DNA of 43,300 nt, from NCBI GenBank assembly GCA_001662425.1, contig BDDC01000179.1, positions 1 through 43,300 on the forward strand, in the 5' to 3' direction. Source of the stretch: Chlamydomonas sphaeroides. Taxonomy: Eukaryota > Chlorophyta > Chlorophyceae > Chlamydomonadales > Chlamydomonadaceae. The translations under genes were made by a program, and so were the position numbers. How positions within the stretch are numbered: the first letter of the stretch is position 1; each line of letters opens with the position of its first letter. Shown one piece after another: positions 20,780 through 34,300 of this stretch. The notes under the pieces were generated by a model that saw only the letters and a list, made by a program, of their open reading frames with translations, was not told where the DNA came from and did not search any database.

Positions 20780-21690
20780 CGTGGTTTGGCCCGTCATGTC
20801 GGCGGGGCGATAGGGGCTTGTCGTAGCAAGGATGCGGTGATGGCGCCCGCGCCTGCGAGCTGGTGCAGGGAGCTGTTGCACCGGCAGGGCGGCATGTCGG
20901 CGGGGCCGAAAACCTGCATCAGGAAACTTTGTGAGCCTGCGGGCGGGGCTTGTTATTGGGGGCCGCGCAGGGTTGCAGGGGATGCAAGCCGGTACTGGGC
21001 GTTGGTGGAAGAACCCCCCACCGGGCCAGGGGCGGATCCCGGCCCGCTGGCGCAGGCGTCTGAAGAAGGGATGCGAGGGTGCGCGCGAGTATCGCAGAGT
21101 GTGCTTGGGGCTTAGTTCAGCTGCTAAATGCATGAGGTGCTTGCTGGCCGGTTGGACGGTGGGGTGAGCTGATGCGGCTTGGCGGCATAAGACAGGCTTG
21201 GACAGGGCCGCCGAGTGCTAGAGTTCTCGGTCGGTACTGCAGGCGAGCAGGTGCACTGCGGCCTGACGAATGCGGCTTTCTCTTGTCCTTGAACGGGGCT
21301 TCTCGGTGCCCTGCGCTACGCAAACGCCGGGGGGTCCTTGGGCGTGAGCAAGAACAGCAGGAGCATAGAGTGCGGTTGGCTTTACGGTGGCGGTGATAAT
21401 TGCTGCGAATGCATTGGGCTGGCTGTGCCCTCCGCCGGGGGTTTGGCTTTGCGGCCTAGCTCGCCCTGTTCTGGTGTGCTACTGGGGCCTTGCGGAGCGG
21501 CGGGCTTGCTTTTTGGAGTGTCGACACCACCCGGTGGGGGCGGTGGGTGTTTGCATGCTGCCAGGCGCCGGGTTGTGTGCGGCGGGACGCAGGGGATAGG
21601 AGCGGGCGCGGCGGCGGCCGCAGCACGGCGCCTAGCCAACGGGGCGCGCGCGGCCTTGAACGCACAGGTCGGCTGTAACAGGCGGTGCAA
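20780..21690 (+). other. Helicase 3' untranslated region
   Basis: Follows the TAG stop at 20777-20779. The last exon is read through a donor-like CAG/GTGCGG into VRDQRQP and a stop. I find no downstream exon with helicase-like coding. A 3' UTR of about 0.9 kb is usual for Chlamydomonas-type genes. Confidence 0.5.
21674..21678 (+). terminator. TGTAA polyadenylation signal of the helicase gene
   Basis: TGTAA is the standard nuclear polyadenylation signal in chlorophyte algae. This copy lies about 895 bases after the helicase stop codon and before the convergent gene B, which is the expected place. Confidence 0.6.
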
Positions 21691-22654
21691 GAGGTAATCC
21701 TCGGGTGCTAGGAGCATCCGCGGTGTGGCGGCCAGGTGCACTCGCACCCGGTGACGTGTCGCAACGTTACGCGCGCGCTTGCTTGCCCAGCGCGCAAGGG
21801 TGAACGGATGCCGTCTTATAGCACGGATCCCGGCCCTCGGCGCCGCAGCCCCGTCGCGTATCCTCGACCAAGCGGGGGGCAGGCACATACCGAAAGGACC
21901 GCTCGTGCGCGCAGACAGCACGCCGCAACACATGTCCAACACAGACGGGCTCCCCAGGCAGCACTTCGTTTCATGAGCGAGGGCAGCGGCCCAGCACACC
22001 GCGTCGCAGCAGGTGGACATATCAACCAAGCCTCAGCCAGCCGAGGCAAAGCAACGCAACCCAAGAACGAGCAGAGTGCTTGTGAGATGGATGACACTTG
22101 AGCGGACCCAAGACAGGCGCGGCACGCGGCAGGGTGGCCATCAGCGGCACCGGTTGGCCGGGGCAGCGGTCTTACTTGGACAGCTTGATTGACGTCAGCT
22201 TCAGTCGTTTGGCGCGTAGCCCACCCAACATCCCAACCCAAGCCTTCCAACTCAAGCCAAGCCAACCCAAACCCCAATCCAACGTTCACACAGACACCAA
22301 CACGCGGTGTGGTGCCGGCGGCACGCACGCAGTCTGGCGAGCAAGGAGCGACTCGGTCAGTGAAGGCGATGAACAGGTCGCCAGCCAGCCAGCAGGCCTC
22401 GCAGCGTGCCCGGGACCAGCCCAAGAGGTCGCGCATTCGTCAGCATCCAGGCCTCGCCTCTCTCGGCGACATGCTGTTGGGCGCGCGGGGGTTCGTACTC
22501 TCTGTTCCCCTGGAATGAACGAACACGCGGACACCCAACCCCGTGCCGAGAGCAGGCACGACACGACACGACGCCCACACGCATCCCCACGGGGCCTCGC
22601 AGCAGCTAGCTCGGGCGACCCCGGTGGACAAGTGGGCAGCAAGCGCGCCTCGCC
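21691..22654. other. Convergent intergenic region and gene B 3' UTR
   Basis: Gene B ends at 22655 on the minus strand, so its 3' UTR should occupy the right part of this stretch. I found no TTACA (reverse of TGTAA) here and no coding exon. Open frames in this stretch show no splice structure or recognisable protein. Confidence 0.4.
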
Positions 22655-25358
22655 TCAGGGCGAGAGGCCGTTGAGCGCGGACAGCGCCAGCCGCATCTCC
22701 TGGCGCGCGCTGGTGGCGCCAAAGCCGCCCGCGCCCGCGCCGTTGCCCAGCGCGATGCCAAAGGTGTTGCCCGAGGTGGGGACCATGGCCAGGGCGGCGG
22801 CGGCAACCTGGGGGAGAGGAAGGGGCGGCGTGGCATCGGGTTAGTGCCTAGCTGGCGGCTTGGCTGGGCACCACGGCCAGGGCGGCGGCGGCAACCTGGT
22901 GGCGGAAAGGTACCGGGCATGGCACACGCGGCACGACACGGGGTGACGTCGAGGGAGAGAAGGCACGGGACCAAGCCGCCAGCCGCAGCGCTCGGGGGCG
23001 CAAGCGAGACGGACCCCGCTGCTCCCACACCGACATCGCGCTCCCACCTGAGGGTGCAGCGGCGCTGTGGCCTGGCCGCCCGACCCGCCCGCCGCGCCCG
23101 ACCGCTGCAGCTGTCGTAGCATGGACCCATCCCAGCTCGCACGCATGCGCGGCGGCCCGCTGCGGGGCCCGCCGCCGCCGGCGCCGGCGCCGCCGCTGCC
23201 GCCGCCGCTGCCGGCGCGCTGCTGGACTAGCAGCTCGACGGTGGCGAGGCCCGGGACCGCAGAATGTGTGCTGGAGGTAGCGGAGGAGACAAAGGCCGGG
23301 GCGGCGGCGGCTGCGGCGGCGGCCGGCGGCGTCGCCATGCGCGTCCGCGGGCTGGGCGCGGCGGCGGGCGCCCAGCCGCTGATGGCCAGCGGCGGCGGCG
23401 GCGGGGCGTCGCGTGTTCCGGGCCGGTCGGCCTGGCTGGCGGCGCCGTAGTAGCTGCCGCCGGCGGCGCCGCCAGCGTAGCTTGCGCGCATGGGGCGCTG
23501 CGGGCTCATGCCCGGCGTCGAGGCACCGCTGCCGGCGGCGCCGCCGGCGGCGGTGAGGCTGCCGCGGAGCCCCATCCCGCCAACCAGCACCGCACGTGCT
23601 AGCGGCGGCGGCGCGACGGCGGCGCCGCCGGCTCCTGCCGCCGCCAAGCCCAGCGCCGGCAGCGGCACGGCGCCTCGGGTTGAGCTGCCTGGCAGTGGCG
23701 ATGGCGACTTGGCGGCGCCGCCAAAAGCCCCCGGCGTCGACAGGGTGCTGTGGATTGACGACGGCGACTGGACGCCTGGCGACGCCAGGTTGCCGACGCC
23801 GGAGGCGCTGGTGCTGCCGCCGCCGTTGCCGCTGCCGGCCGGGTCGTAGTTAACGAATGATTCGACGCTGACCAGCAACTGCGGCCTGGCGGCGCCGCCG
23901 CCGCGGCGCTCCATGCTCTCCAGGCGGGAGAGGTACGTACCGCCGCCGTACGCGCCGGCGGCGGCGGAAGCGTAGGCTGAGTTGACGCCGCCGGCGGCGG
24001 GCAGCGGCGAGGCGCCGGGGACGGTGTTGGCTCCCACGAACGGCAGGCCCTGCGGCGCCGTCAGCGGCGTTCGGGGCAAAATGGAGCAGTAGCTTTGGCA
24101 AGCGTGCCATTGGTACGGAACCCCTGTCACTGCCACTGCCTCTGACACTGACACGCCGCGGAACGTCACGTGACGACAGGCAGTCCCCCGCTGCCGCCCC
24201 CGCCAAGCTCAACCCCCGGCCCCACTACGCCACACATCCGCCGCTCCGTACCGAGCTGCTAGCGCGTTTGTACGGCGACGTACTGCCGCTGCTGCCGTAC
24301 ACGAGGCTGCGGCTGCCGCTCATACTGGTGCGAAGCACGCGGGGCTTGGCGGGCGCCCGGCCCCCCGTGGCGGCGGAGCTGACAGAGGCCCAGCTGTCGG
24401 CGCCGCCGGGGGCGTTGGTGGTGTGGGACAGCACGTCCAGCTCGCCTTGGGGGTGGGGGCACGTGGCAAAAGGAATAACATGTGTTGCCGCCACCCGTAC
24501 ATTTTGTATGCAAGCTACCTGCATGCATGGTGTACAGATGGGATGCAGCATATGACAAGCACACCCAGCTGGGCTGGGGGGTCCAGGGTCAGCGACGAAG
24601 GCAGCGCAGGACGACGAAGGCACCACATGCAGCGTTGCGGCTTAGGCGTTCCCGCACGCCCGACGCCTGACAGCTGGCGTCATCTGCTCGCAGTGAGATG
24701 ACACCATGACCCAGGCGGGCAGCCCCAGGGACACAGACACGCACACTACCGGTGCATGAACACATCATACATCCCACCGATGCTTACAACTCACATATGT
24801 ATGAACATATCATCATATGTCACACAGGTGATCGTCATCATGATGCCGACTGACCTGGCGTCATCAGCTCGTAGCGCGACGACATCACGACCGAGGTGGG
24901 CAGCGCCACGTTGCCGGCAGCGCCCGAGCGAGGCGAGTCCGCGCCGTCGCCGGTGGGCAGCAGCGCCGAGTCCTCCAGCACCTGTGGGCACAGGCAGGGG
25001 CGGGAGGCGGGAGGCGGGTTGCGGGAGTCACACGGTCTGGTAACAGGACATGCACGATGCACTGTCAAGTATGCAGCACACAGCTCATGGTATTGCGGGA
25101 GGCGAGGAGCGGGAGGCAGGAGGCACGTGAGGGCTCCGTGGCCACATGGCCCGTCGTCGAGGCGAGCACACTGGGCAATGTACCATGGGAGTAACGAACT
25201 ACTTAGGAACCTCCGAGCTCCGACACGCGAGGGAGCTGACTCAACACGCCGCAGCGCCAGTCGCGACCCCAGACCCAAACCGTACCCCCATCCTGGGCCT
25301 CCAACCGCCGCCGCACCTGCGACAACGACACCGACAGGCTGACCGCCGCTGCCGCCGC

Positions 25359-25399
<41 letters not shown>

Positions 25400-28300
25400 A
25401 CGGCGCCCCGAAGCTCGCGGTGCCGAGGTTGCTCATTCGGCGGCTGGGGCCGGTGGCCAGGGGGCCACGGCCCGAGGTACCTGTGGGCGTCCCGGGCATG
25501 GAGGGGCCGGGCGAGGAGGGGCCGCTGCCGCCGGGCGAGCCGGCGCCGGAGCCGGGGGCAGAGGCGACCCCAACATGGAGCGGCGGCGGGCGGCGCTCGG
25601 GGGTGCTGCTGCCGCTGCCGCCGCCGGGGGTGGCTGAGGCGCTCCCCAGGATGGCCGTGGTGCGCGGGTTGCTCAGGTTCTGTGGGTGGAGGGGGCGCGT
25701 GTTGGGGAGGGGCAGGGAGGGCGGGGCGGCGGGGCAGGTGAGGGCAAGCAGGGCACGTGCGCGGGTCTGGCTGCCGCCTCGCCACGGCAAACGAACAACC
25801 CGCCTCAAGCAACAAGCATAAAAGAATTAATGAACAACATAAGAGAAGCAACAAGCATAAAAATATCAATGAACAACATCAGAGTTTGCTATGGATGGGC
25901 GGAGAGCTTGTTAGCTTTTGAGAGGTTTGTTGGGCAATGCCACAACGCCGAGGCCAGCCCACCTTGAAGCCCATCTGCTCCAGAAACTCCACGGGCCGTG
26001 GCGGCGGCGGGCGCGGCTGCGGCAGCGAAGGGCTGCTGCCCAGCCCGGGGGACCCCACCACGATGGGCACGCCCATGCTGCTGAACGCCTGGAAGGGGAG
26101 GCATGGGAGAGAAAGGGGAAGGGGCGGGGGCAGCGTTCGCATGTGTTTCGTGTCATGTCACAGGGGAAAGGGGAGGCGAGCACAGGGCGATGGGCACGCC
26201 CATGCTGCCGAACGCCTGGGAGAGACGAGGGGGAGAGGAGGGATGGGAGCGGCACGGAAGGGGCGCGTGTGGCTTGCGGTCCCGCATTCCCTCGCGAGCG
26301 GCCGCCTCCCACTGCCGACACAAGAGAGCTGAGTCCCTCTTGACCCAGCACGGCGCCGGCGGCTGGGCTTACCGGCTTGTGTGATCAGAAAGAGGTAACA
26401 TGCCGGCTTGGTTGAGTGGCTAGGGTTGGCGCAGGCCAGAGCGCCGGGCCCCCCAGCTCACCAGCGAGCCGCCCACGCAGGTCCCCGCCCCCACCACCGC
26501 AAACACACACACCTGCACGGGCGCGCTGCCGCCGCCGCCCCCCAGCGGCCCCGCCGCCGCCAGCGCCGCCGCGCTCAGCTGCGCCCGCCGCGCGCTGATG
26601 CCCTCGCGCCGCAGCTCGGCGAAGGGCGGCAGCGCGGCCCGGAGGTAGGCGTACTTGGCCAGGAGGGCCCTGCGGCGGCGTTGCAGGGGACGGGACGGGG
26701 TTTGCTGAGCGAGCCGGGCAGCAGAGCAGCGATTGTGCTGTGGCGCCGTTGGTGCATGCGGCGCCGTGTGTGCGTGTGGCCGGCGGTTGTGCGCGCTGCT
26801 GACGTCTACTGGAATCGCGGAGCGCGCTTCTGCCCGATTCGTGCCACAGCATGCGGTCAGCGCACAGCAGCCGGGCGCGGCCCATCCCCCAGGGTGTGTG
26901 TTCACAACGGATGCACGCATCGCGTGTACAGCAGCATCTGCTATCGCACTCGGTACGCCGCATCGACTACGGCAGCATCACGTGTGTGCTGAGTCGACTT
27001 TTGTATCATCTGTACCCCTAGCCCGATCCCACCTCGGCAGCACCAGTAGCTTGCTGGGCTTCCCCGTCACCGCGCTCGCCGCGTGCGTCGCCGGCGGCCC
27101 CGTGTGCTGCTGCGAGCTGGCCGGCCGCCCGCCGGCGCTCAGCAGTGTGCCGTGCCGACCGAACGCGGCGGTTTGCCCCAGCACAAAGCCGCCGCCTCCC
27201 TCGCGGGAGGAGGACTCGTCCTCGGCCGCGTCGGCGGCGGCCAGCCGGGCGCGCTCCTGGGAAGGGGTGAAAAGTGGCGAGTGCGGCGTAGGGACGGCGA
27301 GGGGTGTGCGGTGGACGGATGGTGAGCGCGCTGGCTCAAGCCCGCTAGGCGCCAGGCAAGGGGTGGGTGGAGAGGGCGGGTGCAGTGCAGGGTGTGGGGT
27401 TGCTCCAGAAGGGTGGGAGAGGCAGGGGGAGCTGCATACGTGGCGGGCAGCGTGGGGCGCTTTCCTGCCTGGCCACCGCCGCAGGGGCCGTGCCATCGGA
27501 GGGGCCGGCGCGCGCCCACAGGCGGGCTGCTGTGCACCGTACGACACGTACGACACGTACGGACAGCAGGCCTTGCTGCTCACCCGCTCCTCCTCCGCTC
27601 GCGCCACGTCCTCTGGGTACCCAAGCACCCCGTCGCCCACCGCCCCGCCGGGGCCCAACAGCGACAGCGTCGGCAGCGCCGCCACCGCCCGCCGCGACTT
27701 GACGCTGCCCAGCCCGCCGCCCACCGCCGCCACCGCGGCGGCGGCGCCGCCGGCGCCGGCGAACGCGTCGCCGACGCCGCCGGCGCCGTCGGTGGCAGAG
27801 AAGGTGTGGGTCGCGTGGGAGAAGGGGGTGCTGCGGCCGGAAGGCGAGGTGCTGTTGGCGGCGGCGCCGCCGCCGCTGGAGGAGGCGCCGCCGGCGGCGG
27901 CGGCGGCGACAACGCCGTCGGGGTCATCCAGCAGCCGAACCTCGCCCTCCTGCGCGCGGGCGGTTTGGGGCCAGGACGGTGCGAGGCTAATGGTCAGATG
28001 GGTGTTTTGGCAACCACCAACTACCAACGGTGCCGTGCAACTCGGGGTCATCCAGCAGCCGGACCTCGCCCTCCTGCTTGCGGGCGGTCGGGCGCCCAAG
28101 AAAGCGATGCCAAGGCCCCACGGTGAGGTGGCTATGGTGGCGGAGGCCAACCGCCAACGGTGCCGTACGGTAGTACGGCAGCAACTGCCCAACCCACCAG
28201 TACGACGAAGAGTGACTCCACGGGCCAGCCCTGGCACGCCACCGGAACGTGCGCGTCCAGCGACAGCATCTGCGGCGGGAATGGTTCCTTTCAATAAACA

Positions 28301-31300
28301 ACATGCCTAACGACAATGTCACATGTAGTTGATATCATTGCATGTGTGCGGGAAGCATGTGTGCAATTCGAGAGTGCACGTCTAGCGACAGCCCCTGCGG
28401 CAGCAGGCGGCCGGGGCCGTCCTTACGGAGGCCCGCCTTTCGCGGACCAAGGGGTGGCTGGCAGGCCCCGCCAAGAGCCACCGCAACCCCGCCCTCCCTC
28501 CCCTTCCCTGCTCACGCCCGCGCCCAGCGCCACCGCCGCCTGGTGCTCCTCGCTCAGCCCCCGCAGCGGCTCCAGCGACCCCAGCACCGCCAGCCGCTCA
28601 GCCAGCAGGTCGTCGCGCGCGGCGTCGTGGCCGCGACGCAGCGCCTCCAGAGCCACCACCAACACATCGGCGCCGAGGGAGCCTGCGCGGCGTGGTTCGT
28701 GGCAGCACGCGGGTGGGGTTGGAGGCTGAGCCAGCTCACCAAGCCTGCGCCACGGGACTGAACTGGTTGGCAGGCAGCAGGCCTAGCTGATTGCGGCATT
28801 GAACATAGCCCCCAGTGCCCGACCCAGTCCAGCTCGGCCGCTCACCCGTGACGGCGGTGTTGGTGCGCCGTGGCCGCGGCGGCGGCCGGCCCAGCCCGCC
28901 GCCGCCCACCACCGCGCGCGTCAGCGCCGCCGCCGGCAGCTCGCCCACCACGCCGCCCGCCTCGACGTGCCCCGTGTTGGGGCCGTACAGCTGTTCAAGC
29001 TGCTCCTCGCGGGCTTCCTCCACCTCCGGCTCGGCCTCGGCGCCGTCGGCTGCGCCGACGGCGCTGCGGCTGCTCCTGGCACTGACGACGGCGGCGGTGC
29101 TGCCGCCGACGTCAGCGTCGCCGCTGGCGAGGACGTTGCCGCCGTCGTCAGCGTCGGCTGCGGCGCCGCTGTCGGTGAGGACAGTCGGCTCGGCGCCGCC
29201 GTCGGCGTCGTCGTCGGCGTCGTCGGCGGGGCCGACGGCGGCCCTAGCGGCCCTGGCGGCGCGCGGTACACGGCAGGCAGATGTGTTCATGCCAGTATGC
29301 CGACATTGTGCTGACAGGACACATAGATAATACTCCATAATCCATGAAGATGCAGTAGAGTTTCAGCGCAGGGCCCCACCTGTCTTGAATGATGCGCATC
29401 AGCTTGCTCACGGCCTCAGCCAACCTGCGGCGAGGGAGCACAGCCAGGCGGGAGAGACACACGGAGTGTGGAAGAGACGGAGAGCGTGGAACCGGCAGCC
29501 CCCGTCCAGGGGCGGGGGCAGGACTCTGCACGACGCCACGGCGCACGGCGCCGGACAACTCGCAGCCGGCCTGCGGCCGACAAGGCGGCCCACTGACCGC
29601 GACGGCCGCTTGTATAGGGCGCAATGTAGCCACACGTGTCACACGCACGGGTGCATCTAAACGCATCACTACTTCCTCCTTACGCACGATCAGCGCGTCA
29701 CCAACCCGGGGCGTGCCGCGTACGGGGTGGTACTCTATTTCGGCGCTATCAAGTTGAACACAAGCGTCGTTGTAGGGACTCACTTGACCGCTCGCGACGT
29801 GACCTTGAACTCCTTGTCCAGCAGCAGCAGCCGCACGCGCGGCGGCGGCCCCGGCTGCTCCGCCGCCGCGGGCGCGCCCTCGCCCGCGCCGCCGGCCGCC
29901 GCGTCGTCAGCCCACCGGACACGGTCGCGGCCGGCAGCGGCCGGCCTGGGAAAGGGGCAGCGGCAGGGCCGAGACGTGTGTGGCTGCTTAATTGGCGGCG
30001 GTTGACCCGCGGGCAGGGCCCAGCCGCTGCCCCCTGGGGCGCCGACTCGCCATGGCCCTCCGCCGGGGCCCCACTGCAACCCCACAGGCTGGGCACTCCC
30101 TCGGCGGCAACGCCAGCGCGCCACGCCGGCCGATCAGCCACGCGGCCGCCCCACTACCCCACGGCCGCCGGCCAAGGCCCCCAGGCCGTGGCCTCTGGCG
30201 CCGCTGCCCCAGCCCGCAGCCCCGCACCCCGACAGGCGGCCCTGCCATGACAACACCAGCGCCCTGTGCACAGGTCCCACCCTCCCCGCACCCAGCCCGC
30301 AGCCCCACACTCAAACCCGGCCCCACAGGTTCCTCCCCGCACCCAGCCCCTCAGCCCCACACCCAGCCCCACGCACCCCGCCTGCTCCTCCGGCTCCTGC
30401 CCGGGCGCCGCGTCCGAGTTGCGCCACTTGGCGGCCTGCAGGCCCCTCAGGTAGGCGCTGCGGGCGCCCGCGCCCCCCAGCAGGCGGCCCACGTCTGGGG
30501 TGGAGGTGCAGGGGGCGGGTGGAGGGCGCAGGGGGCGGGTGGAGGGCGCAGGGCGAGCCTTGCATCAGTGCATGAGTAAGGCGCATCAGGTGGTTGTGTG
30601 AAGCCAACGATGAGTGGGCGCCGCCACCTCACAGAGCAGGAGGCCCGCAAGTGACTGCCGCCTGGCGCCGGGTGCGAGAGAGAGAGAGCAGGGCGGGGTG
30701 AGTGGCAGAGCGGGGACGGGCGGCCAGCAGGGCAGTGCAGTGCGGGGTGGGCGGACGGCGGGCGGCAGTCCCGCCATCAGCCGGTGCCATCAAAACCCCT
30801 GCGCTACCCGTACCACAAACCCCCGACCGGCACGTACCCGACACGCGGCCTTCCTCCTCGCGGCGCTTCCTCAGGTAGTCCATCATGATGGGGTCCGACG
30901 GGTCGCCCTCGTCCTCGGAGTCCGCGCCGCCTCCGTCGCTCCCGCCCCACGCCGCGCCAAGGCCGGCGGCGGCCTCGCGCGACGTGGCGCGCAGCGCCAC
31001 CCGGCGCCAGGCGCTGGCGGCGCGCGAGGCGGGCGCCGATGGCGCGAGCGAGGGCGCGGGCGTGGGCGTGGGGGCGGACGCGCCGGCGGGCTGCGCCGGG
31101 TCCATGGGGTGGAGCGGGTCGTCCTTGATGCCGGAGATGGACTTGCGGGCCTGGCGGGCGGGCGGGGGTTGGGATTTGGGTTGGGTTTTTGGTTGGGACG
31201 GCACGGCGGGCACGTGCGGCGGGTCGTCGTTGGTGCCGGGGGAAAGGGCTTGCGGGCCTGGGGGGGGACTTGGGGCCGGGGCGGCAGCATGTGGCGCTGC

Positions 31301-34300
31301 GCGCCGGCCGGCCCTGTGGCTGTGGTGCACCGGGCGCATACCGGCACCGTACGTGGGCAGGCGGGTGGGTAGGCGCACCGCGCATGTGACATGGGATAGA
31401 ACATGTGTATGGGATAGGGGCATGTGACGCCTGCGCCGCCCGCCTCACCCGCTGCATGAACTCCACCATGAGCTTTCGCGAGCGCTCGCCGTGGGCCTCC
31501 TTGGCCGGCGGCGGCGGGTCGCGGAGGTCATCTCGCTGCAGCGCCAGCGACTCCATCGTCGCGTCGCGCTCTGCGTGTCGGGGACGATGGGGTGCAGGTG
31601 CAGGGGCCAGCCCGGCATCGGGGACCACACCCAGCCCATGGGCGACGAAGCGGTGCCGGTATCCCAACCTCTCGCCGCCCCGCCGTGCACCACCTTGCTA
31701 CCAAGGGGTGCACAGGGCTTCTTATGAGCAGTGCTCGCCGGCCCCACCTCGCCGCTCCTCCGCGATCTTCTCCTTGACCGACATGTCCGCCCGCAGCAGC
31801 CCCTCGCCGCCCTCGCCAGCCCGCCCGCCGCCGCCGCCGCCGCCGCCCTCGCTGCCGCCCGCCTGCCGCCGCCGCGCAGCGCTGCGCAGCGCGGACCGCA
31901 TCGCGGCTCGGCTCTCGCCCAGCCTCTTCTGGCGGCAGCGCACCTGAAAGAAAGGAGTGGGGTGGACAGGGCCGGGGGAGGGGAGTTGTGATCGAGCCAA
32001 CCTGCCTTGCCTCGAGCCGCCGCCCTCGCCACCGCCCTGCCGTGCAGAACCCTGGCGCTCTTCCACACAGGGCCCGATACCACGCCTGCACTGCTCTCAA
32101 CAACACATGTGCAGGTGTTCCCGGCAGCGGGCAGCAGGTGCCACCGCCCTCCTCCGCCAGCCTTCCCTTCCGCACCTGCACCGCGTCCTCCAGCACACCG
32201 AACTCGCTCCCCGCCCCCGACTTGACATTCCCTAGAACATGCCGTTCAAGTAGGGTCTGCAAGTGCACCTCTGCCCTCCTCCGGCCGCCGGCCCCGCCGG
32301 CCTGCCAGTGCAACCGCCGCCGCCCTCCGGCCGCCCTTCCCCGCCCGCACCTGCACCGCTCCCGCCAGCACCACGAACTCGCTCTCCGCGCGCGTGTGCT
32401 CCTCGTACAGGATGGTGCCGGGCGGCAGGTGGCGCAGCGCGGCCGCCTCGGACAGCGAGCGGAGCACCGGGGCGGACAGCGAGGACAGGCCCTGGGGGGG
32501 GTGATGGAGGACCGGGGAAGGGAGGGGACGAGTGAAGCGAGGAGACGGGCGGGGACGGTCGGGCGTTGGCCGTGGGCAAGGAGCGTTGCCTCCCCGGTCG
32601 GTCAACCCACCGGCAGCTGCCGCAGCAGCGCCCCCAGGTCGTCCGCCTGCTCCATGGTCCGCTCGCCCGGGGCCGCCGCCGCCGCCACCGCCCTCGCAGC
32701 GCAGCCCAGCAGCGCCAGCCGGGCCTGCGCGCATATGGGCTGGGGTCGGGGAGGGTTGGGGCCGGGGAAGGAGAGGGAGAGGCGGGGGAGGTGAGGAAGG
32801 GGAAATGGGGCACAGATGGGATTGGCGGAGGGCTAGGGGGACCCAGGCTGCCGACCGTGTGGCGGCGCCACGCCGGCAGCGGGTGTGCCCACACCCCCTG
32901 CTGCTGCCGCACCGGCATGGCCGCCCTCGCTTACACACGTCATCTTCTATACGTTCCACATCTAGGGCCGAAATCGAATACCACTCCACATATGTTGTGT
33001 TATCGACACTATCGACACTATCGGTATTGTCGACAGTGGACATGGGCCGGGGCCGCACCTGCATGGGCGCCCTCGCGCACATGTTGCTCCAAGCGCCGCG
33101 CGCCAGCACCGCCAGCGTCGCGCCCCGGCCGCAGCCGCCGCCCGCCGCCGGGCCGCCGCCCAGCTCCGGCACCGCCCGATCGTCCTCCTGGTCCGCCGCG
33201 CCGCTGTCGGTGCCCGAGCCGGGCACGGTGGCGGCCAGGTCGGAGCGGCGGCCGGGCAGCACGAGCGCCGCCTCGCACAGCGTCTGCGGGGGAGGGGGTG
33301 GGATGGACCAGGGGGGAAAGCGTGCTACGGTAAGGCACGTGTGCGGTCTTCCGTGCCGGAGGCCCGGGCCCGTGCAGGGCGGGATGGGCTGCGGGGAGGC
33401 TGGCGGCAGCGCTTGGCCGGTTGAGGGGCGGTGTTGCGCCTTGCCCCTTGCCCTCCATGCCACCATTTAGTTCACCAGGAACGCCACCGTGGCACCGACC
33501 CTCCCATGCCCTCCATGCTCTCGCCCTTGCCTCGCCCGCACCTGGCCCGGCACCACCAGCTGCGGCGGCTGCGGCACGTAGCCCTCCTTTTTGGAGTGGC
33601 GAACCACTGCCAGCCGCCCCTCCAGCAGCAGGAAGCTGGGGGTTGGTAGGGGAAAGGCGACGGAAGGGGCGGTGCGGAGGTGAGGGGAGGGGAGCTGGGG
33701 AGGGCTTGTCGCGCTGCGGGCCATTGCTGCACGGCGTACGAGGAAGCGCACAATCCGGCACGCCGCCAGTCGGCCGCGGCTCCGACCCCATGCCGCAACC
33801 CCAGTTGCGCCTTTCCACCCGCCCGCCCCCGGCTCACAGGCGGTCGGTCAGCTCGCCCGTGTGCAGCAGCACCTCCCCTGGAGCCAGGCGCTGCAAGGCT
33901 GTGGGGCGGGAGGGCAGGGGCAGCAGAGTTTTGCCGTGTGCTTGGGTAAGCCAGTCTCATTAGGGCATGCTTGCGGGGAGACGGGCGTGCGCGCGGCAGG
34001 GTCCAGGGCGCTGCGGGGCGGGAGGCAGACTCACTGAGGCAGCTGCATAGCTGCTGCAGGGTGGCGGAGTCCACGCCGGCGAAGAAGGGCTGCGGGGAAA
34101 CGCAGGGTGCGAGGGTTTCAACAAACGGGTTTCAACAAAGTGTTAGGCGGCGGCAGTCCGCCACGTGGGGCACCGACAGTGAGACAAGCGGCGCAGTACA
34201 AGCAGGACACATACCAGCGTGCGGAAGTAGGCGGCCAGCAGCGCCAGGTCCTCCGCCTTGCGCTGCGCAGGCCTGGCGAGCGTTTTGTGCGAGGGCAAAA

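Noticed and set aside
21736..22101. A 121-residue plus-strand open frame in the convergent region
   Set aside because: It has no splice partners, no domain, and amino-acid composition typical of noise. It overlaps the expected gene B 3' UTR.
26391..26475. tRNA-like sequence (GGCTTGGTTGAGTGGCTAGGG)
   Set aside because: It resembles the D-arm of a serine or leucine tRNA, but no T-arm (GGTTCGAATCC-like) or matching acceptor stem follows.
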